Positions 16,264-24,469 of a stretch of 64,000 nt of DNA are shown piece by piece; position 1 is the stretch's first letter, and every line of letters begins with the position of its first letter. The notes beneath the pieces were generated by a model. It had not been told where the DNA came from and made no database searches. It saw only the letters and a program-made list of their open reading frames with translations. This DNA is from Paraconexibacter algicola (GTDB taxonomy: Bacteria; Actinomycetota; Thermoleophilia; Solirubrobacterales; Solirubrobacteraceae): NCBI RefSeq assembly GCF_003044185.1, contig NZ_PYYB01000004.1, forward strand, positions 1 to 64,000, read 5' to 3'. Position numbers and translations under genes: made by a program.

Positions 16264-16824
16264 GTGATCAGCACCAACCAGCTCAAGAACGGCAACCACA
16301 TCGAGGTTGACGGGGTCATCTACAAGGTCGTGGAGTTCCAGCACGTCAAGCCGGGCAAGGGGCCCGCGTTCGTGCGCACGAAGCTCCGCCGCACCACCGA
16401 CGGCAACATCATCGACAAGACCTTCCGGGCCGGCGAGAAGTTCCGCAGCGTCCGCACCGAGGCCCGCAAGGAGACCTTCCTGTACTCGGACGGCGCCGAC
16501 GCGCACTTCATGGACGCCGAGACGTTCGAGCAGACCGCCATCCCCGAGAAGGCGCTGGGCGACAAGCTCCGCTGGGTCAAGCCCAACGAGACGGTCGACC
16601 TGCTGTTCATCGACGGCCAGCCCGCGGACATCCAGCTGCCCGCCTCGGTCGAGCTGGAGATCACGCACACCGAGCCGGGCCTGCGCGGCGATACGGCCTC
16701 CGGTGGCGGCAACAAGCCCGCGACGGTCGAGACCGGTGCGGAGATCCAGGTGCCGCTGTTCGTCAACGTCGGGGACCGCGTGAAGGTCCAGACGGAGACG
16801 GGCCAGTACATGTCCCGCGTGTGA
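16264..16824 (+). CDS. efp: Translation elongation factor P
   Basis: 186 residues, GTG start, the family length. The KOW-like N-terminal domain carries the ribosomal P-site loop KPGKGPAF with Lys32 at the tip, followed by two OB domains (the last contains VGDRVKVQTETGQYMSRV, the C-terminal EF-P signature). EF-P relieves stalling at polyproline stretches, which are frequent in several proteins of this window. The stop overlaps the nusB GTG. Confidence 0.97.
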   Translation: MISTNQLKNGNHIEVDGVIYKVVEFQHVKPGKGPAFVRTKLRRTTDGNIIDKTFRAGEKFRSVRTEARKETFLYSDGADAHFMDAETFEQTAIPEKALGDKLRWVKPNETVDLLFIDGQPADIQLPASVELEITHTEPGLRGDTASGGGNKPATVETGAEIQVPLFVNVGDRVKVQTETGQYMSRV

Positions 16825-17249
16825 GCCGCCGCTCCGACCAGCGGCGCGCCTCGGTCTTCGCGCTCTACCAGCACGAGCTCACCGGCCGCGAGCTCGACGA
16901 CGTCTTCGAGCGCGACGCCAGCGAGTTCACGCGCGCACTCGCCTACGCGACCGCCGACTACGCCGAGGAGCTCGACGCGATCGTCGAGCGCCACGCCACC
17001 GGCTGGACCGTCGACCGCATCGCCCCGCTGGAGAAGGCGATCCTCCGCGTCGCGCTGCTCGAGATGCTCCACCCCGACGCTGCGCCCGGCGACCAGCCGA
17101 TCCCGGCCGAGGGCGCGATCGACGAGGCGGTCGAGACCGCCAAGACGTTCTGCGGCGCCGAGGCCCCGTCGTTCGTCAACGGCATCCTCGACGCCGCGCT
17201 GCGCGAGCACCGCGCCGCGCCCGCCGATGCCGACGGCGATGCGGGATGA
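16821..17249 (+). CDS. nusB: Transcription antitermination protein NusB
   Basis: 142 residues. All-helical RNA-binding family: RRASVFALYQHELTGRE at the N-terminus, WTVDRIAPLEKAILRVALLEML in the middle and AIDEAVETAKTFCGAEAPSFVNGILDAAL at the end are the three conserved NusB segments. NusB pairs with S10 (NusE) at boxA to suppress termination in rRNA operons. It is coupled to efp by a 4-base overlap. Confidence 0.96.
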   Translation: MSRRSDQRRASVFALYQHELTGRELDDVFERDASEFTRALAYATADYAEELDAIVERHATGWTVDRIAPLEKAILRVALLEMLHPDAAPGDQPIPAEGAIDEAVETAKTFCGAEAPSFVNGILDAALREHRAAPADADGDAG

Positions 17250-17259
17250 TCGGGACGCG

Positions 17260-17478
17260 ATGAGCGAGGCGCCCGACACCCACGAACAGCTCGACCGGCT
17301 GATCGAGCGGCTCGAGACCGCCGCCGACCAGCTGCGCACCGGCGAGCTCGACCCCGACCAGGCCGCCTCCGTCGTCGAGCAGTGCGCCACGTTCGCCTCG
17401 CAGGCCTCCGCCGAGCTCGAGCGGCTCGCCCGCGTCGCCGCCTCCGAGCCGCTCCCCGGTCAGGACCAGCTGCTCTAG
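17260..17478 (+). CDS. xseB: Exodeoxyribonuclease VII small subunit
   Basis: About 72 residues from ATG 17260; an ATG at 17227 would extend it into nusB. The sequence is two helices, EQLDRLIERLETAADQLRTGELDPDQAASVVEQC and SAELERLARV, matching the XseB pattern in which the GELxLDxAxxxYExG core becomes GELDPDQAASVVEQC. The catalytic large subunit XseA, usually encoded just upstream, is absent from this cluster. The last codon is followed directly by the ispA ATG. Confidence 0.75.
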   Translation: MSEAPDTHEQLDRLIERLETAADQLRTGELDPDQAASVVEQCATFASQASAELERLARVAASEPLPGQDQLL

Positions 17479-18369
17479 ATGGGCTACCCGGACGCGCTGC
17501 GCGACGAGGTCGAGGCCTACCTGGAGGGGCTGTCGTTCGCGCCGCCCGGCGCCACCGACGGGCTCCAGGAGGCCATGCGCTACAGCCTGCTCGCGGGCGG
17601 CAAGCGGATCCGGCCGGTGCTCGCGCTCGCGACCGCGCGCGCCGTCGGCCTGCCGCACGAGGCCGTGCTCCCGTACGCCGCCGCGCTCGAGCTCGTCCAC
17701 ACCTACTCGCTGATCCACGACGACCTCCCGGCGATGGACGACGACGACCTGCGTCGCGGCCGCCCGACCTGCCACGTCAAGTACGGGGAGGACGTCGCGA
17801 TTCTTGCCGGGGACGCGCTCTACGCCGAGGCGTTCCACCTGCTCCTGCGCAGCACCACCGCCGTCGGGGCGATGGACCCCGCCGACGTCATCGCGGCGGC
17901 CGCCGAGCTCGCCGCCGCCACCGGGGTCGACGGGATGGTCGGCGGGCAGTACATCGACGTCGCCGGCACCGCCACCACCGCGCAGGAGCTCCGCGCCCTT
18001 CACGCCCTGAAGACCGGCCGCCTGATCGGCGCCTCGGTCGTCGGCGTACTGCTTCTAGGGGGCATCAAGGAACCTGCGACAATGGCCTATCGCCAGTACG
18101 CCACCGAGATCGGAGTGCTCTTCCAGATCGTCGACGACATCCTCGACGTGACCGGGACCGACGCGGACCTGGGCAAGCCCCAGGGCAGCGACGAACGACA
18201 CGGCAAGCGCACGTACGTGTCGGAGTTCGGCCTCGACGGCGCGCGGGAGCTCGCAGCCCGCTGCCACCAGGACGCCCGGACGACGCTCGCCACGGCGGCC
18301 GCCGCCCACGACGGACGAGCCGACGAGCTCGAGCAGATCACCGACTTCATCCTGACCAGGACCGCATGA
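17479..18369 (+). CDS. ispA: Short-chain polyprenyl diphosphate synthase (farnesyl type)
   Basis: 296 residues. The first aspartate-rich motif is DDLPAMDDDD (81-90) with a DDx4D spacing, the second is FQIVDD with ILD (215-223), and GGKRIRP (40-46) binds diphosphate. The residues before the first motif (HTYSLIH) match bacterial farnesyl diphosphate synthases, so a C15 product is most likely, although C20 cannot be excluded by eye. It lies between xseB and dxs, a standard order for isoprenoid supply. A small AT-richer patch occurs at 18040-18110. Confidence 0.93.
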   Translation: MGYPDALRDEVEAYLEGLSFAPPGATDGLQEAMRYSLLAGGKRIRPVLALATARAVGLPHEAVLPYAAALELVHTYSLIHDDLPAMDDDDLRRGRPTCHVKYGEDVAILAGDALYAEAFHLLLRSTTAVGAMDPADVIAAAAELAAATGVDGMVGGQYIDVAGTATTAQELRALHALKTGRLIGASVVGVLLLGGIKEPATMAYRQYATEIGVLFQIVDDILDVTGTDADLGKPQGSDERHGKRTYVSEFGLDGARELAARCHQDARTTLATAAAAHDGRADELEQITDFILTRTA

Positions 18370-20330
18370 CTCGCATCCTCGACCGCATCGACCGCCCCCA
18401 GGACCTCCACGGCCTCACCGAGGAGCAGCTCGCGCAGGTCGCGCAGGAGGTCCGTGAGCACATCATCGACACCGTCGGCGAGATCGGCGGCCACTTCGGC
18501 GCGAACCTCGGCACGTGCGAGCTCGCCGTCGCGCTGCACTCGCTGCTGGACTCGCCGCGCGACAAGATCCTCTGGGACGTCGGCCACCAGGCCTACCCGC
18601 ACAAGATCCTGACCGGCCGCCGCGACGAGCTCCACACGATCCGCCAGTACGGGGGCCTCGCCCCGTTCTGCGCCACGTTCGAGTCCGAGCACGACATCAT
18701 GGGCGCCGGTCACGCCTCGACCTCGATCGGCTACGGCGTCGGGCTCAAGGAAGGCATGCTCCTGCGCGGCCAGAAGCCGCAGGTCGGCAAGGTCGCGGCC
18801 GTCATCGGCGACGGCTCCATGACCGGTGGCGTCGCCTTCGAGGCCATCCACCAGGCCGGCGGCCTCGGCACCCCGCTCGTCGTCGTCCTCAACGACAACG
18901 GCATGTCGATCTCGCCGAACGTCGGCGCGCTCTCCCGCTACTTCAACCGCGTGCGGCTGCACCCCAAGCTCTGGCACGCGCGCGAGGGCATGGAGAAGAA
19001 CCTCGTCGACCTGCCCGGCGGGCTCGGCGCCGCGATCGAGAAGCTCGGCCCGCAGTTCAAGGAGTCGATCAAGGCCTTCTGGGCTCCCGGCCTGCTCTGG
19101 GAGGAGCTCGACTGGGCGTACATGGGCGTCATCGACGGCCACGACGTCCGCGCGCTGCGCCTCGCGCTCAAGCAGGCGTTCGCCGCCGAGCGGCCCGTCG
19201 TCGTGCACGTCGCGACCGTCAAGGGCAAGGGCTTCGCCCCCGCCGAGGAGGGCGGCCTCGAGGGCATGGAGCAGTGGCACGCCGCTAAGCCCAAGTCGAT
19301 CGCCAACGGCAGCCCCGTCGCCGCCAAGCCCGCCCCGGCGGACGCCAAGCCCGCCCCGCCGCAGTACACGAAGGTCTTCGGCGACGCGATGGTCGAGGAG
19401 GTCCGCCGTGACCGCCGGGTCGTCGGCATCACCGCAGCGATGAACTCCGGCACCGGCCTCAACATCCTCCAGAAGGCGGAGCCCAAGCACTACTTCGATG
19501 TCGGCATCGCCGAGCAGCAGGCGCTGCTGTTCGCCTCCGGTCTCGCGCTCGAGGGCGTCAAGCCCGTCGCCGCGATCTACTCGACGTTCCTGCAGCGCGC
19601 CTACGACCAGATCGTCCACGACATCTGCCTGCAGGAGCTCAACGTCGTCCTCGCCATGGACCGCGCCGGGCTCGTCGGCGACGACGGCCCGACCCACCAC
19701 GGCGTCTTCGACATCGCCTACCTGCGGTCGCTGCCGAACATCGTCTGCATGGCGCCGCGCGACGAGGCGATGCTCCGCCACATGCTGCGCACCGCGCTGC
19801 TGCACGACGGCCCGATCGCCCTGCGCTACCCGCGCGGCGAGGGCGTCGGCGTGCCGCTGCCCGCCCCCGAGGAGATCCGCCCGATCGAGATCGGTCGCGG
19901 CGAGGTCCTGCGCGAGGGCACCCGGGTCGCGCTGCTCGGCTACGGCACCGGGGTCCAGAAGGCCCTCGACGCGGCCGACCGGCTGCGCGACGAGCACGGA
20001 CTCGAGGTCACCGTCGCTGACGCGCGGTTCGCCAAGCCGATCGACCTCGAGCTCGCCACGCGGCTCGCCACCGACCACGAGCTGCTCGTCACCCTCGAGG
20101 AGGGCGTGCTCGCCGGTGGCTTCGGCAGCGCCGTCTGGGAGGCCCTCAACGAGCACCCCACGCCCGGCGCCGACGCGCGGATCCTGCGGATCGGGGTGCC
20201 CGACCGCTACATCACCCACGGCAAGCCCGCCCTGCTGCACGAGGAGATCGGCTTCACCGGCGAGGCGGTGGCCCGGCGCGTCCTCGAGGCGATCGGCGCG
20301 TCGACCGGGACGCCCGTCGGCACCGCATGA
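18366..20330 (+). CDS. dxs: 1-deoxy-D-xylulose-5-phosphate synthase
   Basis: 654 residues. It condenses pyruvate with glyceraldehyde 3-phosphate in a thiamine-diphosphate reaction that opens the non-mevalonate isoprenoid pathway. Seen are GHQAYPHK with an active-site His, the cofactor motif GDGSMTGG with LNDNGMSIS, the DRAGLVGDDGPTHHG segment of the pyrimidine domain, and a transketolase C-terminal domain with TLEEGVLAGGFGSAV. A Pro/Ala/Lys-rich linker at about residues 315-335 is longer than usual. The ATG overlaps the ispA stop. Confidence 0.97.
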   Translation: MTRILDRIDRPQDLHGLTEEQLAQVAQEVREHIIDTVGEIGGHFGANLGTCELAVALHSLLDSPRDKILWDVGHQAYPHKILTGRRDELHTIRQYGGLAPFCATFESEHDIMGAGHASTSIGYGVGLKEGMLLRGQKPQVGKVAAVIGDGSMTGGVAFEAIHQAGGLGTPLVVVLNDNGMSISPNVGALSRYFNRVRLHPKLWHAREGMEKNLVDLPGGLGAAIEKLGPQFKESIKAFWAPGLLWEELDWAYMGVIDGHDVRALRLALKQAFAAERPVVVHVATVKGKGFAPAEEGGLEGMEQWHAAKPKSIANGSPVAAKPAPADAKPAPPQYTKVFGDAMVEEVRRDRRVVGITAAMNSGTGLNILQKAEPKHYFDVGIAEQQALLFASGLALEGVKPVAAIYSTFLQRAYDQIVHDICLQELNVVLAMDRAGLVGDDGPTHHGVFDIAYLRSLPNIVCMAPRDEAMLRHMLRTALLHDGPIALRYPRGEGVGVPLPAPEEIRPIEIGRGEVLREGTRVALLGYGTGVQKALDAADRLRDEHGLEVTVADARFAKPIDLELATRLATDHELLVTLEEGVLAGGFGSAVWEALNEHPTPGADARILRIGVPDRYITHGKPALLHEEIGFTGEAVARRVLEAIGASTGTPVGTA

Positions 20331-21286
20331 GCGCCGGCCCCGGCGGCGGCCTGCACCCGCAGGTCGCCGCGCTCGTCACCGCCCCCACGGACGGGCCGCT
20401 GGACCTCGACACGCTACGCGCCGGCTACGCCGAGACCGCCCGGGCGCTCGGCGGGCCCCCGGAGGACGTCGCGCACGTCCAGAACCTCCGCGTGCCTCGC
20501 CAGGACGGACCCGACACCGAGGGCATCCCCGCCCGCTACTACCTGCCGCAGGACCTCGCCGACGGCCCCGCCGGGGTGCTCGTGTGGTTCCACGGCGGCG
20601 GCTGGGTGATGGGGGACCTCGCGGGCATCGACCCCGCCTGCCGCGCGATCTGCGCCGCCTCGGGGCACGCCGTCCTCTCGATCGACTACCGGCTCGCGCC
20701 CGAGCACCCGTTCCCCGCCGGTCTCGACGACGCGTGGAGCGCGGTCCGCTGGGCGGCCGGGCCCGACGGGGCCGAGATGCTCGCCATCGAGGAGGGCCGC
20801 GTCGCCGTCGGCGGCGACAGCGCGGGCGGCAACCTCGCCGCCGCGTGCGCGCGCCGCGCGCGGGACGGCGGCCTCGCGCTCCACGGCCAGGTGCTCGTCT
20901 ACCCGGCGCTCGACCCGACCGGGGCGAGCCCGTCGTTCACGGAGCACGCCGACAGCGACATGCTGCGCGCCGACCAGATGCGCTGGTTCCTCGACGCGTA
21001 CGCCGGCGGCGACGCCGGCGCGCGGCTGCGGGACCCCGACTTCGCGCCGCTGGCCGCCGCCTCGTTCGCCGACCTCGCGCCCGCGTACGTCGCCGTCGCG
21101 GAGATCGACCCGCTGCGCGACGACGGCCTGCGCTACGCGCAGCGCCTGCAGGAGGCCGGGGTGGAGGCGTCCACGCGCGTGCACGCCGGGATGGCGCACG
21201 GGTTCCTGCGCTGGGGTGGCGCGGTCGACGAGGCGCTCGTGCTCCTCGAAGACCTCGGCCGCGAGACCCGCCGCCTGCTCGGCTGA
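20327..21286 (+). CDS. Alpha/beta hydrolase, hormone-sensitive lipase-type esterase
   Basis: 319 residues. All signatures of the HSL (GDXG) esterase group are visible: oxyanion loop HGGGW, nucleophile elbow GGDSAGGN, the acid in AEIDPLRDD and the catalytic His in GMAHGFLRW. SIDYRLAPEHPFPAGLDDAW is the usual linker. The likely reaction is hydrolysis of short-chain acyl esters in the cytoplasm; the natural substrate is unknown. It overlaps dxs by 4 bases, but a metabolic link to isoprenoid synthesis is not shown. Confidence 0.92.
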   Translation: MSAGPGGGLHPQVAALVTAPTDGPLDLDTLRAGYAETARALGGPPEDVAHVQNLRVPRQDGPDTEGIPARYYLPQDLADGPAGVLVWFHGGGWVMGDLAGIDPACRAICAASGHAVLSIDYRLAPEHPFPAGLDDAWSAVRWAAGPDGAEMLAIEEGRVAVGGDSAGGNLAAACARRARDGGLALHGQVLVYPALDPTGASPSFTEHADSDMLRADQMRWFLDAYAGGDAGARLRDPDFAPLAAASFADLAPAYVAVAEIDPLRDDGLRYAQRLQEAGVEASTRVHAGMAHGFLRWGGAVDEALVLLEDLGRETRRLLG

Positions 21287-21365
21287 GTCGCCGCCGTCGC
21301 CCGCGTCCGCGTCGCCGTTGCGGGCGGCGCGCGACGAGCGTCGCATCCGGCATCCTGCGGGACCG

Positions 21366-22163
21366 ATGCGCGGACCGCTCCTGCTCCTCCTCGCCTCCGT
21401 GGTGCTCGGCGCCGGGGCCGCGGTCGCCGCGGTGACCGAGCGCAGCGACGGCCTGCGCCCGCCCGGCCTGACCGCGCGGACCGCCGCCCCGTCGGGCTCC
21501 GCGGTCGCCCGCGCCACGCCGCTGCCGCCCGCCCTCGCGCCGGCCCCGGCCGTCCCGGCGCCCACGCCCGCCGCCACCCCGACCCCGGTCCCGACCCCGC
21601 CCTCCATGGGGACCGCGCCCGCGTCCCGCGCCCTCGGCCGCCCGTTCCGCGACGGCCGGCTGGAGAACGGCGTCCTCCTCCCGGCGCAGGGCCCCGACCA
21701 CCGCACCTGGGACGCGCCGCTGCAGCGCAGCCCCAGCCGCGCCTGGCGGCGGTGGGGGACCGACGTCCTCGTCGCCACCGTGCTCGAGGTCCTCGCCGAG
21801 CACCGCGCCGCGCACCCGGAGTCGCCACCGATCCTCGTGGGCGACCTCAGCCGCCCGCGCGGCGGCATCTTCGACCAGCGCTACGGCGGGCTGGGGCACG
21901 CCTCGCACCAGAACGGCCTCGACGTGGACATCTACTACCCCCGCAAGGACCGGCTCCCGATCGAGCCCGCGCGCGCCTCCCAGGTCGACCGGCGGCTCAG
22001 CCAGGACCTCGTCGACCGCTTCCTCGCGCGCGGCGCGGAGTTCGTGTTCGTCGGGCGCAACGTCCGCCTGCGCGGACCGAAAGCTCGCGTGTCGAAGCTG
22101 CCCCACCACGACGACCACCTCCACGTGCGGATCCCGGACCCCGACGGCGTCGGCGGACGCTAG
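21366..22163 (+). CDS. Secreted murein endopeptidase, MepA (M74/LAS) type
   Basis: 265 residues. A signal peptide or membrane anchor (LLLLLASVVLGAGAAVAAV) is followed by a 60-residue Pro/Ala/Thr linker of the cell-wall-spanning type. The catalytic domain has the zinc motifs of the LAS peptidases: GHASHQNGLDVDIYY (His and Asp ligands) and HHDDHLHVRI (HxH). GLGHASHQNGLDVD matches penicillin-insensitive murein endopeptidase. It should cut peptide cross-links in peptidoglycan outside the membrane. A terminator follows. Confidence 0.87.
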   Translation: MRGPLLLLLASVVLGAGAAVAAVTERSDGLRPPGLTARTAAPSGSAVARATPLPPALAPAPAVPAPTPAATPTPVPTPPSMGTAPASRALGRPFRDGRLENGVLLPAQGPDHRTWDAPLQRSPSRAWRRWGTDVLVATVLEVLAEHRAAHPESPPILVGDLSRPRGGIFDQRYGGLGHASHQNGLDVDIYYPRKDRLPIEPARASQVDRRLSQDLVDRFLARGAEFVFVGRNVRLRGPKARVSKLPHHDDHLHVRIPDPDGVGGR

Positions 22164-22182
22164 CCCGCCCGGGCAAAGAAAA

Positions 22183-22208
22183 CGGCCCGCTGGGAGGCGG
22201 GCCGCTTT
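22183..22208 (+). terminator. Intrinsic-type terminator
   Basis: CGGCCCGC and GCGGGCCG form an 8-bp stem with a six-base loop, followed by CTTTCGG. It lies 19 bases past the murein peptidase stop and also faces the convergent membrane protein gene. Confidence 0.7.
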
Positions 22209-22271
22209 CGGGGAGGAGAGATACTGCTATGTGGGTCGTGCGTGGATCTCTGAGAGAAGTCTGTGTGCCGG

Positions 22272-22631
22272 TCAGGCGCGCGCGCTGTACCGGGTGCTGA
22301 GGTTCAGCGCGAGCTGCAGCGCCGCGATGCCCGCGAGCGTGAAGCCCGCGACCGAGTCCCCGGCGACGCCGAGCACGAGGGCCGCGCCGCCGACGCCGAT
22401 CGCCAGGCCGTAGTCCGCCGCGTGGTGCGTGGCGACCGGGACGGCCGGGACACCGCGCTCGTCGGTGGTGGAGCCGAGCGCGAGGCCGACCAGCGCCGCG
22501 CCGACCACGACCGCCAGGACGGTGCCCGCCGGGTCGAACCCGAGGGCGAACGGCGCGACCATCGTGAGGATGCCGACGAGCATCTCGAGGGCGCCGTGGG
22601 CCTGGAGGGGGATGAGGCGGAACGCGGTCAT
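22272..22631 (-). CDS. Small four-helix membrane protein
   Basis: 119 residues, ATG preceded by a GGAGG Shine-Dalgarno sequence. Four hydrophobic segments (LEMLVGILTMVAPFALGF; VLAVVVGAALVGLALG; GLAIGVGGAALVLGVAG; TLAGIAALQLALNL) are joined by short loops, one with histidines (VATHHAADYG). It recalls the small SPW/DUF-type membrane proteins of actinobacteria, but the SPW motif itself is not present. The function is unknown. It is transcribed away from tlyA and converges on the murein peptidase. Confidence 0.7.
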   Translation of the reverse strand: MTAFRLIPLQAHGALEMLVGILTMVAPFALGFDPAGTVLAVVVGAALVGLALGSTTDERGVPAVPVATHHAADYGLAIGVGGAALVLGVAGDSVAGFTLAGIAALQLALNLSTRYSARA

Positions 22632-22747
22632 CTGCCTCCGGATCGTGGCGGGCGGACGGACGTTCGTCTGTGACACCAGGCACACACCCGAACGGCCGTT
22701 CGCCCCGGGCTGGGCGTCCCGCTGCACGGGCGGCGCGGGTTCGGCGC

Positions 22748-22753
22748 TACGGT
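22748..22753 (+). promoter_or_regulatory. -10-like TACGGT before tlyA
   Basis: The hexamer ends 11 bases before the tlyA ATG in the divergent 133-base region. The opposite gene uses a Shine-Dalgarno sequence instead. Confidence 0.4.
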
Positions 22754-22764
22754 GTCGCACGCCG

Positions 22765-23562
22765 ATGCCCAAGGTCCGCCTGGACACCCTGCTCCACGAG
22801 CGCGGCCTGTTCGCGTCGCGCAGTCGCGCCGCCGCCTCGGTGATGGCGGGCGAGGTGCGACTGGGCACCGACGGCGCCCGCGCGCAGAAGCCCGGCCAGC
22901 TCGTCCCCGACGACGCCGTCGTCACCGTCGACGAGGCCCCGCGCTACGTGTCCCGCGGCGGCGTGAAGCTCGCCAACGCGCTCGACGCGCGAGCGATCGA
23001 GGTCGCCGGGCGCCGGGCGCTCGACGTCGGCGCCTCCACGGGCGGGTTCACCGACTGCTTGCTGCAGCGCGGCGCCGCCCACGTCGTGGCGCTCGACGTC
23101 GCCTACGGGGAGCTGCACTGGAACGTCCGCACGGACGAGCGGGTCACGGTCGTCGAGCGCACCAACGCCCGCGCGCTGACCCCGGACCAGCTGCCGTACG
23201 CTCCCGACCTCGTGGTCTGCGACGTCTCGTTCATCTCGCTGACGAAGGTCCTGCCGGCGGTCCTCGCCTGCCTGGACCCGGCGCGCCACGACGTCCTCGC
23301 GATGGTCAAGCCGCAGTTCGAGGTCGGCCGCGAGCGCCTGGGCAAGGGCGGCGTGGTCCGCGACGCCGACGACCGGCGCGCCGCGCTCGTCGCCGTCGCC
23401 GCCGCCGCCCGGGACGGCTCCGGCGCCACCGTCCTGGGCTTCGCGTCCTCCGGCCTGCCGGGCCCCAAGGGCAACCGCGAGACGTTCGTGCACCTCGCCG
23501 AGCCGGGCCGCGACGGGGCCGTGACCGATCTCGAGGCGGCCGCCCGGGAGGTCGAGCCGTGA
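22765..23562 (+). CDS. tlyA: TlyA-family rRNA 2'-O-methyltransferase
   Basis: 265 residues. The N-terminal S4 RNA-binding domain (RLDTLLHERGLFASRSRAAASVMAGEVRL) is joined to a Rossmann methyltransferase: SRGGVKLANAL, SAM motif LDVGASTGGFTDCLLQRGA, DVAYGELHW, DVSFISLTKVLP and VKPQFEVGRE. TlyA methylates 16S C1409 and 23S C1920 in mycobacteria, affecting capreomycin sensitivity; the same role is inferred here. It forms the usual tlyA-nadK-recN operon, with a 4-base overlap to nadK. Confidence 0.94.
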   Translation: MPKVRLDTLLHERGLFASRSRAAASVMAGEVRLGTDGARAQKPGQLVPDDAVVTVDEAPRYVSRGGVKLANALDARAIEVAGRRALDVGASTGGFTDCLLQRGAAHVVALDVAYGELHWNVRTDERVTVVERTNARALTPDQLPYAPDLVVCDVSFISLTKVLPAVLACLDPARHDVLAMVKPQFEVGRERLGKGGVVRDADDRRAALVAVAAAARDGSGATVLGFASSGLPGPKGNRETFVHLAEPGRDGAVTDLEAAAREVEP

Positions 23563-24419
23563 CCCCGCGCCGCTCCGTCACCGTGCTCACGCACCAGCGG
23601 CCCGTGCAGACCGGCTCGGTGCTCGACACGCTCGTCCAGGTCGCGCGCGAGGCCGGGGTGCTGCTGCGCTTCGACCCCGACGAGACCCGCAAGCACCACC
23701 TCGCCGCCCAGGACGTCGTCGCGGTCGACGCGCCGCTGATCGACGACGTCGAGCTGTGCATCGTGCTCGGCGGCGACGGCACGATCCTGCGCGCCCTGCG
23801 GCGCTACGCCGGCACGAGCGTCCCGGTGTTCGCCGTGAACTTCGGCGAGGTCGGCTTCCTCGCGACCGTCGACCCCGACGACGACGGGGGCGCGGAGGCG
23901 TTCCGCCAGGCGCTGCGCGGCGACTTCGAGACGCTGACGCTCCCGGCGATCGCACTGGAGCTGCCCGGTGGCCCGCAGGCGGCGATCAACGACATCTCGA
24001 TCCATCGCAAGGTCGGGGAGCGGGTCGCGACGCTCGCCTACGCGAGCAACGGCGAGGAGGTCGGCAGCGTCCGCTGCGACGGCCTCGTCGTCGCCACCCC
24101 GGCGGGCTCGACCGGCTACAACCTCGCCAACGGCGGCCCCGTGATGGCCTGGGGCGTCGAGGGCTTCGCGGTCTCGTTCATCGCCCCGCACTCGCTGACC
24201 GCCCGGGCGCTCGTGGTCGCCCCCGACGACGAGCTGACGATCTTCAACCGCTCGCTCGGCGCGGTCGACCTCTCGGTGGACGGCCGGCCCGTGGGCGAGC
24301 TCGGCCCCGGGCAGCGGATCACCGCCCGGTTCGTGCGCGAGGCGGCCGACCTGGCGCAGCTGCCCGGCACGAGCTTCTACCGCCGCCTGCGGGAGAAGTT
24401 CGGCCGCCTCTCCTCCTAG
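23559..24419 (+). CDS. nadK: NAD kinase
   Basis: 286 residues, GTG start. It phosphorylates NAD to NADP in the cytoplasm. Motifs: GGDGTILRAL (the GGDGT loop that binds ATP and NAD), VNFGEVGFLA, NDISIHRK (the usual NE/D motif), CDGLVVATPAGSTGYNLANGGP (the conserved nucleotide loop) and SFIAPHSLTAR. The N-terminus is compact, as in other actinobacterial enzymes. It overlaps tlyA and lies 50 bases before recN. Confidence 0.96.
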   Translation: MTPRRSVTVLTHQRPVQTGSVLDTLVQVAREAGVLLRFDPDETRKHHLAAQDVVAVDAPLIDDVELCIVLGGDGTILRALRRYAGTSVPVFAVNFGEVGFLATVDPDDDGGAEAFRQALRGDFETLTLPAIALELPGGPQAAINDISIHRKVGERVATLAYASNGEEVGSVRCDGLVVATPAGSTGYNLANGGPVMAWGVEGFAVSFIAPHSLTARALVVAPDDELTIFNRSLGAVDLSVDGRPVGELGPGQRITARFVREAADLAQLPGTSFYRRLREKFGRLSS

Positions 24420-24469
24420 AACGTCTGTTCGCCCCGGTTCCGTCCGTGGCCGGTGGTTCACTCGGCGGC

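Noticed and set aside
18040-18110. AT-richer patch inside ispA as a possible insertion
   Set aside because: The frame and family alignment continue through it (LLLGGIKEPATMAYRQYATEIG), so it is only local codon variation.
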